A stretch of DNA of 64,000 nt, from assembly GCF_014192475.1 (NCBI RefSeq), contig NZ_JACHXZ010000004.1, positions 485,348 to 549,347 of the forward strand, in the 5' to 3' direction. The DNA comes from Simiduia aestuariiviva (GTDB lineage Bacteria > Pseudomonadota > Gammaproteobacteria > Pseudomonadales > Cellvibrionaceae). The position numbers and the translations under genes were made by a program. Positions 8,949 to 18,209 of this stretch are shown in pieces; position 1 is the stretch's first letter; each line of letters starts with the position of its first letter. Under the pieces are notes generated by a model. It was not told the origin of the DNA. It saw nothing but the letters and a program-made list of their open reading frames with translations, and made no database searches.

Positions 8949-11354
8949 TTAGAAATCGAGTGGTAAATCTGGTGCGACGCGTTTGATTTCGCGCTTAAAC
9001 AACGCTTTGAGTTGCTCGAGGGTCTCCTCAGTTTCGGCTTCAAATCGCAAGGTCAATGCAGCGGTGGTATTGGAGGCGCGCACCAGACCCCAGCCCTTGG
9101 CGAAGTCCACGCGCACACCGTCTATGGTGGTGAGTTTGCCACTTTGAAATTTACCTTGAGCTATGAGCGCTTTTACCAACTCAAATTTCTTCGACTCCGC
9201 TATTGGAATCAAAATCTCTGGCGTTGCAGGGTGCATTGGAAAGGCATCAAATATACTGTCGATATCTTGATCGCGCAGGGTCATGATTTCCAATAAACGG
9301 GCACAGGCATACATGCCATCGTCAAAACCATACCAGCGGTCTTTGATAAATATATGGCCGGACAGCTCGCCCCCCAGCAGCGCACCTGTTTCAATCATTT
9401 TTTGTTTCATATTGGAGTGGCCGGTCTTCCATAGGATCGGGCGGCCACCGTAGCTGGTGATCAAGCTGTTGAGTTGACGTGTACTTTTGACATCGAAAAG
9501 CACATCGGCGCCGGGGTTGCGCGAGACGATATCCTTGGCAAACAACATCAACAGCCGATCTGGCCAAATGATTTCGCCCTTGGGAGTGACCACGGTTAGC
9601 CGGTCGCCGTCGCCGTCGAAGGCCACGCCTAGGTCGGCACCGCTGGCCTTAACTTTAGCAATCAGCGTTTGCAGGTTTTCTGCGCGGCTGGGGTCGGGTT
9701 GATGGTTGGGGAAGCGGCCGTCTATTTCGCAAAACAGCGGTTCTACTTCACAACCTAATTCCTCAAACAATTGCGGCGCAATTTCGCTGGTTGCGCCGTT
9801 GCCGGCATCGATAACTATTTTGACATCGCCCGCCAAGGCCACATCTGAAAAAATCCGGTCAATGTACGCGGGAATGATTTCTTGCGCTTGTTCTGCGGCG
9901 TCGCCGGAGCGGAATTGGGCGCGCTGAATGCGCGTGTAAATGGCACTAATGCCCTCTTCTGCAAGGGTGTTGCCATTGATCACAATCTTAAAGCCGTTGT
10001 ACTCCCCGGTATTGTGGCTGGCGGTGACGATGACACCGCTGCGTGTGCCCCCTGTGCCTTCAGCGCAGGCGTAGTACAGCACGGGTGATGGAATCAAACC
10101 CAAATTTAAAACATTGCAACCGGTACTGAGAATCCCGGTAATCAAATTGTTGCACAGTTCCTCACTGTGTACTCGGCCGTCGCGACCCACCAGCAACGCC
10201 GATTCGCCTTGCTCGAGGGCCTCTGTACCCAGAGCGCGGCCCAAGGTTTCGGCAAAGGCAGGCGTCAATTGTTCGCCCACGATGCCCCGAATGTCGTAGG
10301 CTCTGAATATCTTGCGCAGTGCCGCATTTTCGGCGCTGGGGGCAGGTTCAGAGGATTCGACCACATCCGCCAATTTATTTTCGTTGAGGCCCAGCAGTGA
10401 TTTGTCTTCTTCTTTTACGTTGACATCAATATCTTTCTTGTCTTTGCTGCCCATCATGGCGCGCTCGCGCGCCTTAGTCACTTTTTGAAGGGCGGTGCGG
10501 GCTGCTATTTTGCGCGCCGCAAAGGCGCTGGCTACCAAGAGCATTGCGAGCAACACTAAGCACCCGGCCCAAAACGGGATTGGGTTTATTGCCGCTTGCT
10601 GCATGAGCATATAGGAAGGGGTAAAGCGCACGCTCCAATAACTGCCGTCCACGGCTAAATCGAAATGCTTGTCGCTATCGGCGTTGCCTGCGCTGGCAAT
10701 GAGAGTCACCGGCGACCTACCCACTTTTTGTTGAATCGACGTTTGACCCAGGTCGTTGTTAAAGCTGCTCAGCGTTCTGCGCAAGCCATCAAGCGACAGG
10801 GTTAACAACATTGAGCCAATTGCGGCTTGTTCGCGGTCTGTGGGCAGACCTGTGGCCAGCTGAATGCGCCAGCCATCCGCAAATTTCACCGCTTCGGGAA
10901 CCATGTCTTCCCGTGCTTCGGCTTTATAAATCAGATCCATCTGAATGAAGTTAATGGGCGGATCTAGATCGCCGTTAAGACTCGCAGAACCGCGCGGGAA
11001 AAATTGAACAGCCTGAAGATCCTTCATGTTGCGCACCAAGGTGCGGCGATAGTCGGCCAAGACGTTTTCTTCGCTATAAGCTACCGCAACGGCGAGGGCT
11101 TCACGCTCGCCCAAACGCGCTACATCTTCCTGCAGGGTTTTTACCCACTGCCCTAGCACGTTGGCCCGCTTATCTGCTTCGAGCTGCGCCAGCGATTCCA
11201 GCTGTGCTTGTTCCTGGGCTACCACCATGGTTTGAAAGCCGATCCATCCGACGCCCACGGAGAGCAGTATTGAGAGCAGTGCCAATATCAAAAAATAGGG
11301 CGGCTGTTTGGGCTGTTTGGTGGTATTTTTTTTTGCTTTTGGCTCAGCGGGCAC
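8949..11354 (-). CDS. algC: Phosphomannomutase/phosphoglucomutase with membrane-anchored N-terminal extension (AlgC-type)
   Basis: Interconverts mannose or glucose 1- and 6-phosphates for LPS, exopolysaccharide and related sugars. It has 801 residues: the C-terminal about 455 (346-801) are a complete phosphohexomutase with the phosphoserine loop TASHN at 444-448 (S446), the metal loop DGDGDR at 580-585, the sugar-specificity loop GGELSGH at 661-667 and the phosphate-binding RASNTT at 759-764. The first 300 residues are extra: one membrane segment at about 20-41, an extracytoplasmic sensor-like domain, and a second at about 257-280, then a charged linker. The short Pseudomonas aeruginosa AlgC lacks this part, although longer forms are known in related genera. 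The catalytic domain should face the cytoplasm. Confidence 0.92.
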   Translation of the reverse strand: MPAEPKAKKNTTKQPKQPPYFLILALLSILLSVGVGWIGFQTMVVAQEQAQLESLAQLEADKRANVLGQWVKTLQEDVARLGEREALAVAVAYSEENVLADYRRTLVRNMKDLQAVQFFPRGSASLNGDLDPPINFIQMDLIYKAEAREDMVPEAVKFADGWRIQLATGLPTDREQAAIGSMLLTLSLDGLRRTLSSFNNDLGQTSIQQKVGRSPVTLIASAGNADSDKHFDLAVDGSYWSVRFTPSYMLMQQAAINPIPFWAGCLVLLAMLLVASAFAARKIAARTALQKVTKARERAMMGSKDKKDIDVNVKEEDKSLLGLNENKLADVVESSEPAPSAENAALRKIFRAYDIRGIVGEQLTPAFAETLGRALGTEALEQGESALLVGRDGRVHSEELCNNLITGILSTGCNVLNLGLIPSPVLYYACAEGTGGTRSGVIVTASHNTGEYNGFKIVINGNTLAEEGISAIYTRIQRAQFRSGDAAEQAQEIIPAYIDRIFSDVALAGDVKIVIDAGNGATSEIAPQLFEELGCEVEPLFCEIDGRFPNHQPDPSRAENLQTLIAKVKASGADLGVAFDGDGDRLTVVTPKGEIIWPDRLLMLFAKDIVSRNPGADVLFDVKSTRQLNSLITSYGGRPILWKTGHSNMKQKMIETGALLGGELSGHIFIKDRWYGFDDGMYACARLLEIMTLRDQDIDSIFDAFPMHPATPEILIPIAESKKFELVKALIAQGKFQSGKLTTIDGVRVDFAKGWGLVRASNTTAALTLRFEAETEETLEQLKALFKREIKRVAPDLPLDF

Positions 11355-11386
11355 TGTGTGGTTCCTTGTGAGTCAATCAATTATTG

Positions 11387-12598
11387 TCATTTGGCGCGAT
11401 CTTGCTGGTAGGCGTCGGCGATGCGCGCCACCAGATCGCGTGCCAGTTGACGCTTGCTGCGGGTGTTGAGGGTTTCCTCACCGCTGGCTGTGACCAGCGT
11501 GACCGCATTCTCGTCACTGTTGAAGCCGATGTCTGTGCGGGAAACATCGTTGGCGATGACCAACTTTAGCTTTTTTCGGGTAAGCTTTGATCGAGCATAG
11601 GCTAGCAGATTTTCAGTCTCAGCCGCGAAGCCTACGCAAAAGGGTGCATTAGAAAGACTGGCCATGGTGGCGATGATATCCGGATTGCGCACCAGTTGCA
11701 GCGTCATTTCGTCGGTAGCATCGCCCTGCTTTTTAAGCTTTTGTTGGGCAATGGATTGAGGTCGGTAATCGGCCACCGCCGCCGCGCCAATAAAAATGTC
11801 GCCGGGCTGCTCGAGGGCGGCGGCCAGCAGGTCTTGTGCGCTATTGATATCGATGCGCGTGACGTGTGCTGGAGTGGGCAGTTGGGTGGGCCCACTGATC
11901 AGCGTCACGCGGGCGCCCGCTTCGGCGCAGGCCTCAGCCAGCGCATAGCCCATTTTGCCGGAGCTGTGGTTGCTGATGTAGCGCACGGGGTCGATCGCCT
12001 CCCGGGTGGGGCCGGCGGTAATGGTGACGCGCAAGCCATCCAAGACACCGGTTTGGAAGCAGTTGGCCAGTGCCTCGGCCAACGCGTCGGGCTCGGACAT
12101 GCGCCCTAGCCCCACATCGCCACAGGCTTGTGTGCCACTGGCTGGGCCGAAAATATGCACGCCGCGGGCTTTGAGGGTGGCGAGATTTTCCTGTGTGGCA
12201 CCGTGGCCCCACATCGCTTGATTCATCGCTGGCGCAATGGCCAGCGGCGCCTGGCAGGCTAGCGCGACAGTGGTCAGCAGGTCGCTGCCATTGCCGTGGG
12301 CCAGCTTGGCGATTACCTCGGCGGTGGCGGGAGCAATCAGCAAAATATCTGCCCAGCGCGCCAGCTCAATGTGACCCATGCCGGCCTCTGCCTCAGGGTC
12401 CAGCAACTGGGTGTGTACAGGGTTACCCGACAAGGCCTGCAGTGTCAGGGGCGTGATGAACTCCTGTGCACCTGCGGTCATAATGACCCGCACCGCGGCC
12501 CCGGCATCCTGCAGGCGGCGAATTAACTCGGCACTTTTATAGGCGGCAATGCCACCGCAAACGCCCAGCAGGACGTGCTTGTGGGTAAGGCTAGACAT
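11387..12598 (-). CDS. coaBC: CoaBC, phosphopantothenoylcysteine decarboxylase / phosphopantothenate-cysteine ligase
   Basis: Catalyses two successive steps of coenzyme A synthesis. It is 403 residues. The N-terminal flavin decarboxylase half shows GVCGGIAAYKS, the catalytic His in MGHIELARW (about residue 76), PAMNQAMW and the catalytic Cys in QACGDVGLGRM. The C-terminal ligase half starts with ITAGPTREAIDPVRYISN and includes GAAAVADYRP. It precedes algC by only 32 bases on the same strand, where pseudomonads and enterics usually have dut; dut is not present here. Confidence 0.97.
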   Translation of the reverse strand: MSSLTHKHVLLGVCGGIAAYKSAELIRRLQDAGAAVRVIMTAGAQEFITPLTLQALSGNPVHTQLLDPEAEAGMGHIELARWADILLIAPATAEVIAKLAHGNGSDLLTTVALACQAPLAIAPAMNQAMWGHGATQENLATLKARGVHIFGPASGTQACGDVGLGRMSEPDALAEALANCFQTGVLDGLRVTITAGPTREAIDPVRYISNHSSGKMGYALAEACAEAGARVTLISGPTQLPTPAHVTRIDINSAQDLLAAALEQPGDIFIGAAAVADYRPQSIAQQKLKKQGDATDEMTLQLVRNPDIIATMASLSNAPFCVGFAAETENLLAYARSKLTRKKLKLVIANDVSRTDIGFNSDENAVTLVTASGEETLNTRSKRQLARDLVARIADAYQQDRAK

Positions 12599-12672
12599 GG
12601 CAGGCTAAGGCTGTTGTTTCAGTGGGAGCTAAGATACCACTGTCGGCCCTGACTTGCTAAGCGGACAGGCGA

Positions 12673-13242
12673 CTAGGTTGTTCCGTTGAGCTGTTGGCGC
12701 AGGTGGGCGACTTCGTTGAGCAGCTCGATATTTTCCATGGCAATAGCGACAGTATCCGCCAATGCTTGCAACAGCATGACCTCGTGTTCCGTGGGTTTAT
12801 GCGCTTCGGCCCAATAATTGCCGATGGCGCCAATGGGGTCGTTTTGCCGAATGGGCACCATCGCGAGACTGCGCACGAATGTGGGGCGGTAGGCGGCATA
12901 GGGAACTCGATCATCGCAGTAGATGTCTTCGATGACGGCGGCTTGTTTGTGCTCAATGACCCAGCCGCTGATGCACGACTGGGCTGGGAATCGCTGCCCT
13001 TTCCATAGCGGCGAGATGGCATCCTCATCAGCGTAATAACACTGATCGCCGTCTTTTAACACCAAGGTTGCCCCATCGCACTGAGTAACTTTACGCGCTG
13101 CCTTTCTGATGAGCTCCTGTAGCGCGTCGAGGGACTTCACACTCGAGAGCTCACGAGTCACACCAATTAAATACTCTAAATTGTCGAGCCTGCTAGAATC
13201 GAACACAGCGAACCACCCAAAACGTAGCGACTGGCCAACCAT
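12673..13242 (-). CDS. GAF domain protein
   Basis: A 189-residue soluble protein made almost entirely of one GAF domain (about residues 35-175), with a short helical tail that may be coiled coil (NIELLNEVAHLRQQL). GAF domains bind small ligands or chromophores or mediate dimerisation; no output domain is attached. An internal GTG at 13206 with a GGTGG-like site is an alternative start giving 177 residues. It lies downstream of, and on the same strand as, the NarL-type regulator and PAS/GAF kinase, so it may be an accessory sensor for them (inference). Specific ligand unknown. Confidence 0.75.
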   Translation of the reverse strand: MVGQSLRFGWFAVFDSSRLDNLEYLIGVTRELSSVKSLDALQELIRKAARKVTQCDGATLVLKDGDQCYYADEDAISPLWKGQRFPAQSCISGWVIEHKQAAVIEDIYCDDRVPYAAYRPTFVRSLAMVPIRQNDPIGAIGNYWAEAHKPTEHEVMLLQALADTVAIAMENIELLNEVAHLRQQLNGTT

Positions 13243-13639
13243 CAGCCGATGCCATAATCCTGAAAAGTGAAACCTTAAGAAATTCTAGAAAGCCGAGCAT
13301 GAGTGTGGTGTAAGGAAAACTATGAAGATGATGTAAGGAAATCTACTACATAAAAAACCGCTAAGGCAAGGGCGGGAAGAATTGCTGAAAAGCGACGCTT
13401 TGAGCTCAAGCGACTTATATCGATTGTAGAGAGTGTGCCCTAAAAAAACTCAACGCCAGCCACCTAGGAATTCACTGATTAAAGCTGGAGATTACCGAAT
13501 CGGGTAACTGGTGCTGAGCAACAAGGGTGTTCTTGCAATGCGTTAAAGGCAAAAGTCCTTTAAGCGCTATAAGTAAGTCTATGGGCTCAATTTAGCGTAA
13601 TTATCGCACTGCAGCTGTCGGTAATTTCCCCTTTATATT

Positions 13640-13656
13640 GTAGGGAAACCCCCTAC
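13640..13656. promoter_or_regulatory. Perfect dyad GTAGGG-N5-CCCTAC
   Basis: Six perfectly paired bases on each side of a 5-base spacer, in the non-coding region next to the NarL-type regulator gene. Spacing and symmetry fit either a dimeric regulator operator or a small RNA hairpin. Binding by the neighbouring regulator is an inference. Confidence 0.4.
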
Positions 13657-13671
13657 TGTGCTTGGAGGCTA

Positions 13672-13700
13672 GCTGAAAGCCGTCGCAACGGCACAGCTGA
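13672..13700 (-). terminator. Hairpin downstream of the response regulator
   Basis: GCCGT-TGCG-ACGGC stem extended by outer AGCT pairs, 28 bases past the regulator stop on the minus strand. No T-run follows, so it is at best a weak or Rho-assisted terminator. Confidence 0.3.
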
Positions 13701-13727
13701 TATTGGGGTGGCGAATATAGCAATGGC

Positions 13728-14372
13728 TCAGTCGAGGCTGGTTAGGCCATGCTTCAGTGCAAAGCGAACTAGCTGAGGAAGATCTCGAAGCGCCAGTTTT
13801 TCGTAAATACGTGCGCGATAAGTTTCGATAGTTTTTGGAGACAGGGACAACAGCTCTGCGATTCGCACAATACTGTGACTTTCTGCTAACAATTGAAGGA
13901 CTTGCCGCTCACGAGCGCTTAGTAGTGATACTGCGTCTACGCCAGCAGGACGATGCAAGCTTTGTTCGACAACGATCTCAGCCACGGCTTCACTGAAAAA
14001 ATGTTTGCCAGCGGTTACTTGTTCAATCGCCTTTACCACTTCTTTTCCCGCTGAACGCTTTAGGATATAGCCCATGGCACCAGCTTGCAGTGCGCGGTGT
14101 ATATACTCAGGTGAGGAGTGCATAGATAACATGATAATACGGATGGTTGGCAGCCGATTGTGGATCTCTTGGGTCGCCTCTATACCGTTCATTTCTGGCA
14201 TGGAGACGTCCATAACGACTACGTCCGGACGCAATTGCTTTGCCTTGGCAAGTGCGTCAACGCCATTTGTAGCGCAACCGATAACGCTCATGCCTGATTG
14301 CGCATCAATAAGAGCAGCCAAACCGTCGGAAACCATTTGGTGGTCATCGGCGATTAATATTTTTAAGTTCAT
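13728..14372 (-). CDS. NarL/FixJ-family response regulator
   Basis: 214 residues. Receiver domain at about 1-120 with the acidic pair D9-D10, phosphoacceptor D55 (VVVMDVSMPEMNG), and the switch residues S/T and K (ML-S, then LKRSAGKE). LuxR-type helix-turn-helix at about 150-208 (LSARERQVLQLLAES, then LSLSPKTIETYRARIYEKL). Its start overlaps the kinase stop by 4 bases (ATGA), so the two are translationally coupled cognate partners. A DNA-binding transcription factor; targets unknown. Confidence 0.9.
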   Translation of the reverse strand: MNLKILIADDHQMVSDGLAALIDAQSGMSVIGCATNGVDALAKAKQLRPDVVVMDVSMPEMNGIEATQEIHNRLPTIRIIMLSMHSSPEYIHRALQAGAMGYILKRSAGKEVVKAIEQVTAGKHFFSEAVAEIVVEQSLHRPAGVDAVSLLSARERQVLQLLAESHSIVRIAELLSLSPKTIETYRARIYEKLALRDLPQLVRFALKHGLTSLD

Positions 14373-17293
14373 GTTGACCTCCCTATTAAAAAATGTACCC
14401 GCGTCCCCTTAGATTTAATACTTTCAATGTGGAACTTCCCCGCTATGCCCTCAATGCGTTCTCGCATGGTGGTGAGCCCAAACCCTTGCTGAAAAACCGT
14501 GTCCTTTGAATCAAATCCGATGCCATTATCAACAATATCGAGCAATAATCGGTGTGGGTACCATACAAGCCCAATCTCCACCCGAGTGGCTCTACTGTGT
14601 TTGGCTACATTGTTAAGCGCTTCTTGGGTAGCACGGTAGACGGCGATTTCTTGTGCGACGGAAAAGCGCTCAGGCGCCCCGGTATCGTATACCATTACCT
14701 CTATACCAAAGCGGCTTTGGAAGTTGTCGGCATACCATTTCAATGCTGTGCTCAGGCCCCAATCCTCTAGCATAGGCGGCCTCATGTCGTTCACCAAGTG
14801 TTCAATACTAAGCGTCGTTGCCTCCAAGATATTCTGCGTGTCCGCCAATATTTTTACTGTAGCTTCATTGTGGTTGCCCAAACTCTGATCGAGTACGCTG
14901 AGTGACAAACCCAGCGCGGTCAGGTTTTGACCTACTTGATCGTGGAGATCCATAGCAATGCGTTTTCTCTCGGTCTCTTGAATATCTACCAACTGTTTTG
15001 AAAGTTGCTTTAAATGTTGGTTGTATTGTTGTAGCTGAAGCTCTCGATTTTGCTCTTCGGTGATGTCTAAACAAGTGCCAAAAATTGTGTGGACCGATTG
15101 TCTATCATCTTTCATTCCAATGCAGTTAAGCCGTAGGGTTTTCAAGCGTTTATCCGCGCTTATGATTCTAACGGTCATTTCAGCGCTGCCGCCATTCTGC
15201 GCTATTTCATTAAACGTATTCTCCACCATGGATTTATCGTCTGCGTGGATGAAGTCCAAGCTGTACTTAAAATCCCTGAGCTCTTGAAAATCAGGTATTC
15301 CTAGCACTGCCGGTAAATTGCTTGAAAAGGTGGACCTGTCTCGCATTACGTCGTACTGCCAGTTTGCAAGTCCCGCTATGCTTTGTGCTTGTTTTAACAG
15401 TGTTTGGTTTTCATGCAGCTCTTTGGTATGAAGCTCCATAGCAATTTTTGCATTTAAAATATTGGTTGTTGAGTCGATAAAATTTTTATCTTCTTCAAGA
15501 GGATTATCAGCTGGTTTGAAGGCAATTAAAATTACGCCTAAAATCTTATCTTTATGCACTAGCTCTGCAGTAATTAAAGGAAAATCGGCGTTTAATGATT
15601 CGCAAAAAATAGGATCATGATGTACTTTCAATGCTGATTTTAACTGATCTTTAAGGGTGTCTATTTTTTGTGAATCACCTTTTAAGTCATCAGCCAAGTC
15701 CAAGCAATTGCTAATTGACTCTTGAAATCTTGGGTCTGACTTTGTCAGTGAAAATGCGCCACCACCCGCCCTCAATGACATGGATACATCGGTAGAGGAT
15801 CGATAAAATATACCGATATGGTCAGTAGCTAGCTGTGTCGTCAAGTGCTTTACGGCGTGATCCAATATTAAATCAATTGAACGCTCTTGCAGGGCAAAAA
15901 ATCCTAACGCGGTCAGCGCCGAGTTCCGTGCATTTAAACGTTCCACTCGACATCTATTGTTGTAATCTTCCGTAATGTCTTCCACCAGCGCTACGGTGTG
16001 GGTGATGATGCCATCGGGCGATTGTACGGGTGCAACTGTATGGCGTGACCAAAACCATGAATTATCTTTTCGAAACATTTTTTTTACTATGGTGAACTGT
16101 CCTGTTTCACCGCGTATAACTTGTTGGCGCATGCTGTCATGTTTTTTCCAGTCGGCCAATGTGCAGTTAGATGCTAAATTTCGAGCTAACATTTCGCTAT
16201 GGTCGTAGCCGCACATAGTGCAAAATGCTTTGTTGACCTTTTGGTATTCGCCGTCGATAGTGGCAAGGGTAATACCTAGTGGCGCGTAGTTGAAAATTGA
16301 ACGAAGAAATGCGAGTCGCTGTTGCAATACCGCCCCATGGTCCTGTTCCTTAGATTGCTGAATCCTGTCGTGACGAGCGCTTGAGTCCTCCCAGGCCTGT
16401 TCGAGCGAATTTTCAATTTCACGCACGGCCAAAATTAGGTAGTTTCGATAGTTGTCGTCGAATATCTGTTGGGAGCTCAGGCCTACTACGAAACAATAGC
16501 GCGCTGTTTTGGCACCGCTTGGTTTGATAGAAATGGCAGCAAGTCCGTTGATAGTTGTCGGCCAGGACTCGGCGTCAATCTCGGTGGTGATCGGTATGTG
16601 AGCAACAGAGTGGGATGTCTCTGCCTGCCGGATCAATTCTTTGCCATCAGCTTGGAGCGAAGTGGGCAGCCACCGATATAATTCGGTTTCTGCACCCAGA
16701 AATACCTGCGGGAAATCCACGCTATTTTGGCGCAGCGTCTGCCTAGAAATTTGGCAGATATTGTGAGGATCATTAATGTTGCGCAGTGCACTGGATAAGG
16801 ATTGAATGCTTTTACGTCTTCGCTCCTGTTTAACGTTCAGCGTGGTGTCGGTGGCAACTATAAGGACACCACCTACACCAGTTTCGTCTTTTATAGGGCT
16901 ACAGCTAAATTTGAAATAACATTCTGATATCGAGCCGTTTCGGATAATTGGACAAAGTAAATCGCCGGTGACGGAGGCTTGGCCAGATTGTGCATTCGCT
17001 AAATGGGGCGCAATTGCATCCCAAATTCCGCGAAAATTTTGTTGGGCGTTCGCGCCAATAGGGGGCCTTTGATGGTCGCCCAAAATTGGCAAGAAAAGAT
17101 CATTGTATAGCTGAACTGCGTCAGGCCCCCAAACGATAGACATGCCAATCTGGCTGTTGAGCATGACGCTGACTGCAGTGCGTAGACTTTGTGGCCAACT
17201 CTGAGGATTGCCGAGCGCGCAATTCTCCCAATCGTAGGCGCGCATGAGTGCGGCAACAGCACTGTCACCTTGAAACAGGCAATCATCGTTCAT
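14369..17293 (-). CDS. Soluble multi-PAS/GAF histidine kinase (HisKA_3, NarX/DegS-like)
   Basis: Cognate kinase of the adjacent NarL-type regulator. From the ATG at 17293 it is 974 residues; an in-frame ORF extends to 17479 but would overlap radC, and the sequence before MNDDCLFQ does not look like protein. Domains by residue: an N-terminal PAS-like region (about 40-150), a GAF-like region (about 165-295), PAS (328-443, ending IVEDITEDYNN-like), GAF (456-623), PAS (633-748), HisKA_3 with the phospho-His in MDLHDQVGQNL (H784), and HATPase_c with EALNNVAKHSRA and DNGIGF near the end. No membrane segment is visible, so it senses a cytoplasmic signal. Five sensor modules on one kinase is a high number. 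Signal unknown. Confidence 0.85.
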   Translation of the reverse strand: MNDDCLFQGDSAVAALMRAYDWENCALGNPQSWPQSLRTAVSVMLNSQIGMSIVWGPDAVQLYNDLFLPILGDHQRPPIGANAQQNFRGIWDAIAPHLANAQSGQASVTGDLLCPIIRNGSISECYFKFSCSPIKDETGVGGVLIVATDTTLNVKQERRRKSIQSLSSALRNINDPHNICQISRQTLRQNSVDFPQVFLGAETELYRWLPTSLQADGKELIRQAETSHSVAHIPITTEIDAESWPTTINGLAAISIKPSGAKTARYCFVVGLSSQQIFDDNYRNYLILAVREIENSLEQAWEDSSARHDRIQQSKEQDHGAVLQQRLAFLRSIFNYAPLGITLATIDGEYQKVNKAFCTMCGYDHSEMLARNLASNCTLADWKKHDSMRQQVIRGETGQFTIVKKMFRKDNSWFWSRHTVAPVQSPDGIITHTVALVEDITEDYNNRCRVERLNARNSALTALGFFALQERSIDLILDHAVKHLTTQLATDHIGIFYRSSTDVSMSLRAGGGAFSLTKSDPRFQESISNCLDLADDLKGDSQKIDTLKDQLKSALKVHHDPIFCESLNADFPLITAELVHKDKILGVILIAFKPADNPLEEDKNFIDSTTNILNAKIAMELHTKELHENQTLLKQAQSIAGLANWQYDVMRDRSTFSSNLPAVLGIPDFQELRDFKYSLDFIHADDKSMVENTFNEIAQNGGSAEMTVRIISADKRLKTLRLNCIGMKDDRQSVHTIFGTCLDITEEQNRELQLQQYNQHLKQLSKQLVDIQETERKRIAMDLHDQVGQNLTALGLSLSVLDQSLGNHNEATVKILADTQNILEATTLSIEHLVNDMRPPMLEDWGLSTALKWYADNFQSRFGIEVMVYDTGAPERFSVAQEIAVYRATQEALNNVAKHSRATRVEIGLVWYPHRLLLDIVDNGIGFDSKDTVFQQGFGLTTMRERIEGIAGKFHIESIKSKGTRVHFLIGRST

Positions 17294-17464
17294 TGATTGG
17301 TCCACTATTACGCATTTATTGTCGTTATTTGGCTGGCTCGAGATTGGGACTTTTGACCAGCTGGATTGTGCACAGTTATATGGGTAAATAGAGGTGCACT
17401 GTAACGCGATTTTTAGGGCAGTGCTCGGAGAATTGTAGACGCACATGCGATCAGGGAGGATCAG

Positions 17465-18139
17465 ATGGCAATACATCATTGGCCGGCGTCGGAGCGGCCT
17501 AGGGAAAAACTCTTATCTAAAGGCCCTGCGGCTTTGTCTGATGCGGAATTGTTGGCCATTTTTCTGCGCACCGGCGTGGCTGGGTGCTCTGCGGTAGATT
17601 TAGCGCGAAATTTGTTAAACCGTTTTGGCGGTCTGCGCCCATTGCTAGAGGCTTCGCACAAGGATTTTGTCGAGGCCAAAGGCTTGGGTGACGCCAAGTA
17701 TGCTCAACTGCAAGCAGTATTGGAGATGGCGCGCCGGCATTTGGCCGCGGAGTTGGCGCAGACAGACGTGTTATCCAGCCCATTGCTAGTTCATCGCTAT
17801 TTGCAAAGTCAGCTACGCCACCGCGATCGCGAGGTGTTTGCGTTACTGCTGCTCGACAATCGCCATCGGGTGCTGACCTTTAGTACCTTATTCGAGGGCA
17901 CTTTGGATGGCGCCTCTGTGTATCCGCGCGAAGTTGTAAAAACGGTGTTGGGTGCCAATGCCGCAGCGGTGATTTTGGTACACAACCACCCCTCTGGGGT
18001 AGCGGAACCCAGTCAAGCGGATATTGCGATTACAAGGCGACTGAAGGACGCCCTTGGCTTGGTGGATGTGCGGGTACTGGACCACGTTATTGTGGGCGAC
18101 GGTTATTGTGCGTCTTTGGCTGAGCTAGGATTGCTTTAA
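17465..18139 (+). CDS. radC: RadC family JAB/MPN-domain protein
   Basis: 224 residues. N-terminal helix-hairpin-helix-like part ([24 protein letters not shown]) and C-terminal JAB/MPN metalloprotease-like domain with the metal-binding HNHPSG, then the distal Asp in PSQAD. The historical link to DNA repair has been questioned and the molecular role is unsettled. It follows a GGGAGGA ribosome-binding site. In pseudomonads it is divergent from coaBC; here a three-gene signalling block separates the two. Confidence 0.93.
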   Translation: MAIHHWPASERPREKLLSKGPAALSDAELLAIFLRTGVAGCSAVDLARNLLNRFGGLRPLLEASHKDFVEAKGLGDAKYAQLQAVLEMARRHLAAELAQTDVLSSPLLVHRYLQSQLRHRDREVFALLLLDNRHRVLTFSTLFEGTLDGASVYPREVVKTVLGANAAAVILVHNHPSGVAEPSQADIAITRRLKDALGLVDVRVLDHVIVGDGYCASLAELGLL

Positions 18140-18152
18140 AGCGACGGCAGCC

Positions 18153-18161
18153 TGTTAGAAT
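18153..18161 (+). promoter_or_regulatory. Possible extended -10 promoter for the ELM1-like gene
   Basis: TGT followed by TAGAAT, about 49 bases before the GTG start of the next gene. A TTGCTT sits upstream at a long 19-base spacing. Confidence 0.35.
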
Positions 18162-18209
18162 GCATTTTTTCAATATTTTGAATTTCTTTGGTCTTATTTT
18201 GGAGGCTGA

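Larger units (their letters stand above)
13243..13727. other. 485-base non-coding region with dyads
   Basis: No credible gene is seen. It lies upstream of the GAF gene and downstream of the response regulator, both on the minus strand. It is A/T-richer than the flanking housekeeping genes and holds a perfect 6-bp dyad at 13640-13656 and a hairpin at 13672-13700, listed separately. The promoter of the GAF gene should lie here, but I cannot pick a confident one. Confidence 0.6.

Noticed and set aside
17294-17479. Extended N-terminus of the histidine kinase reaching 17479
   Set aside because: Would overlap radC by 15 bases; sequence before MNDDCLFQ does not look like protein and no ribosome-binding site precedes it.
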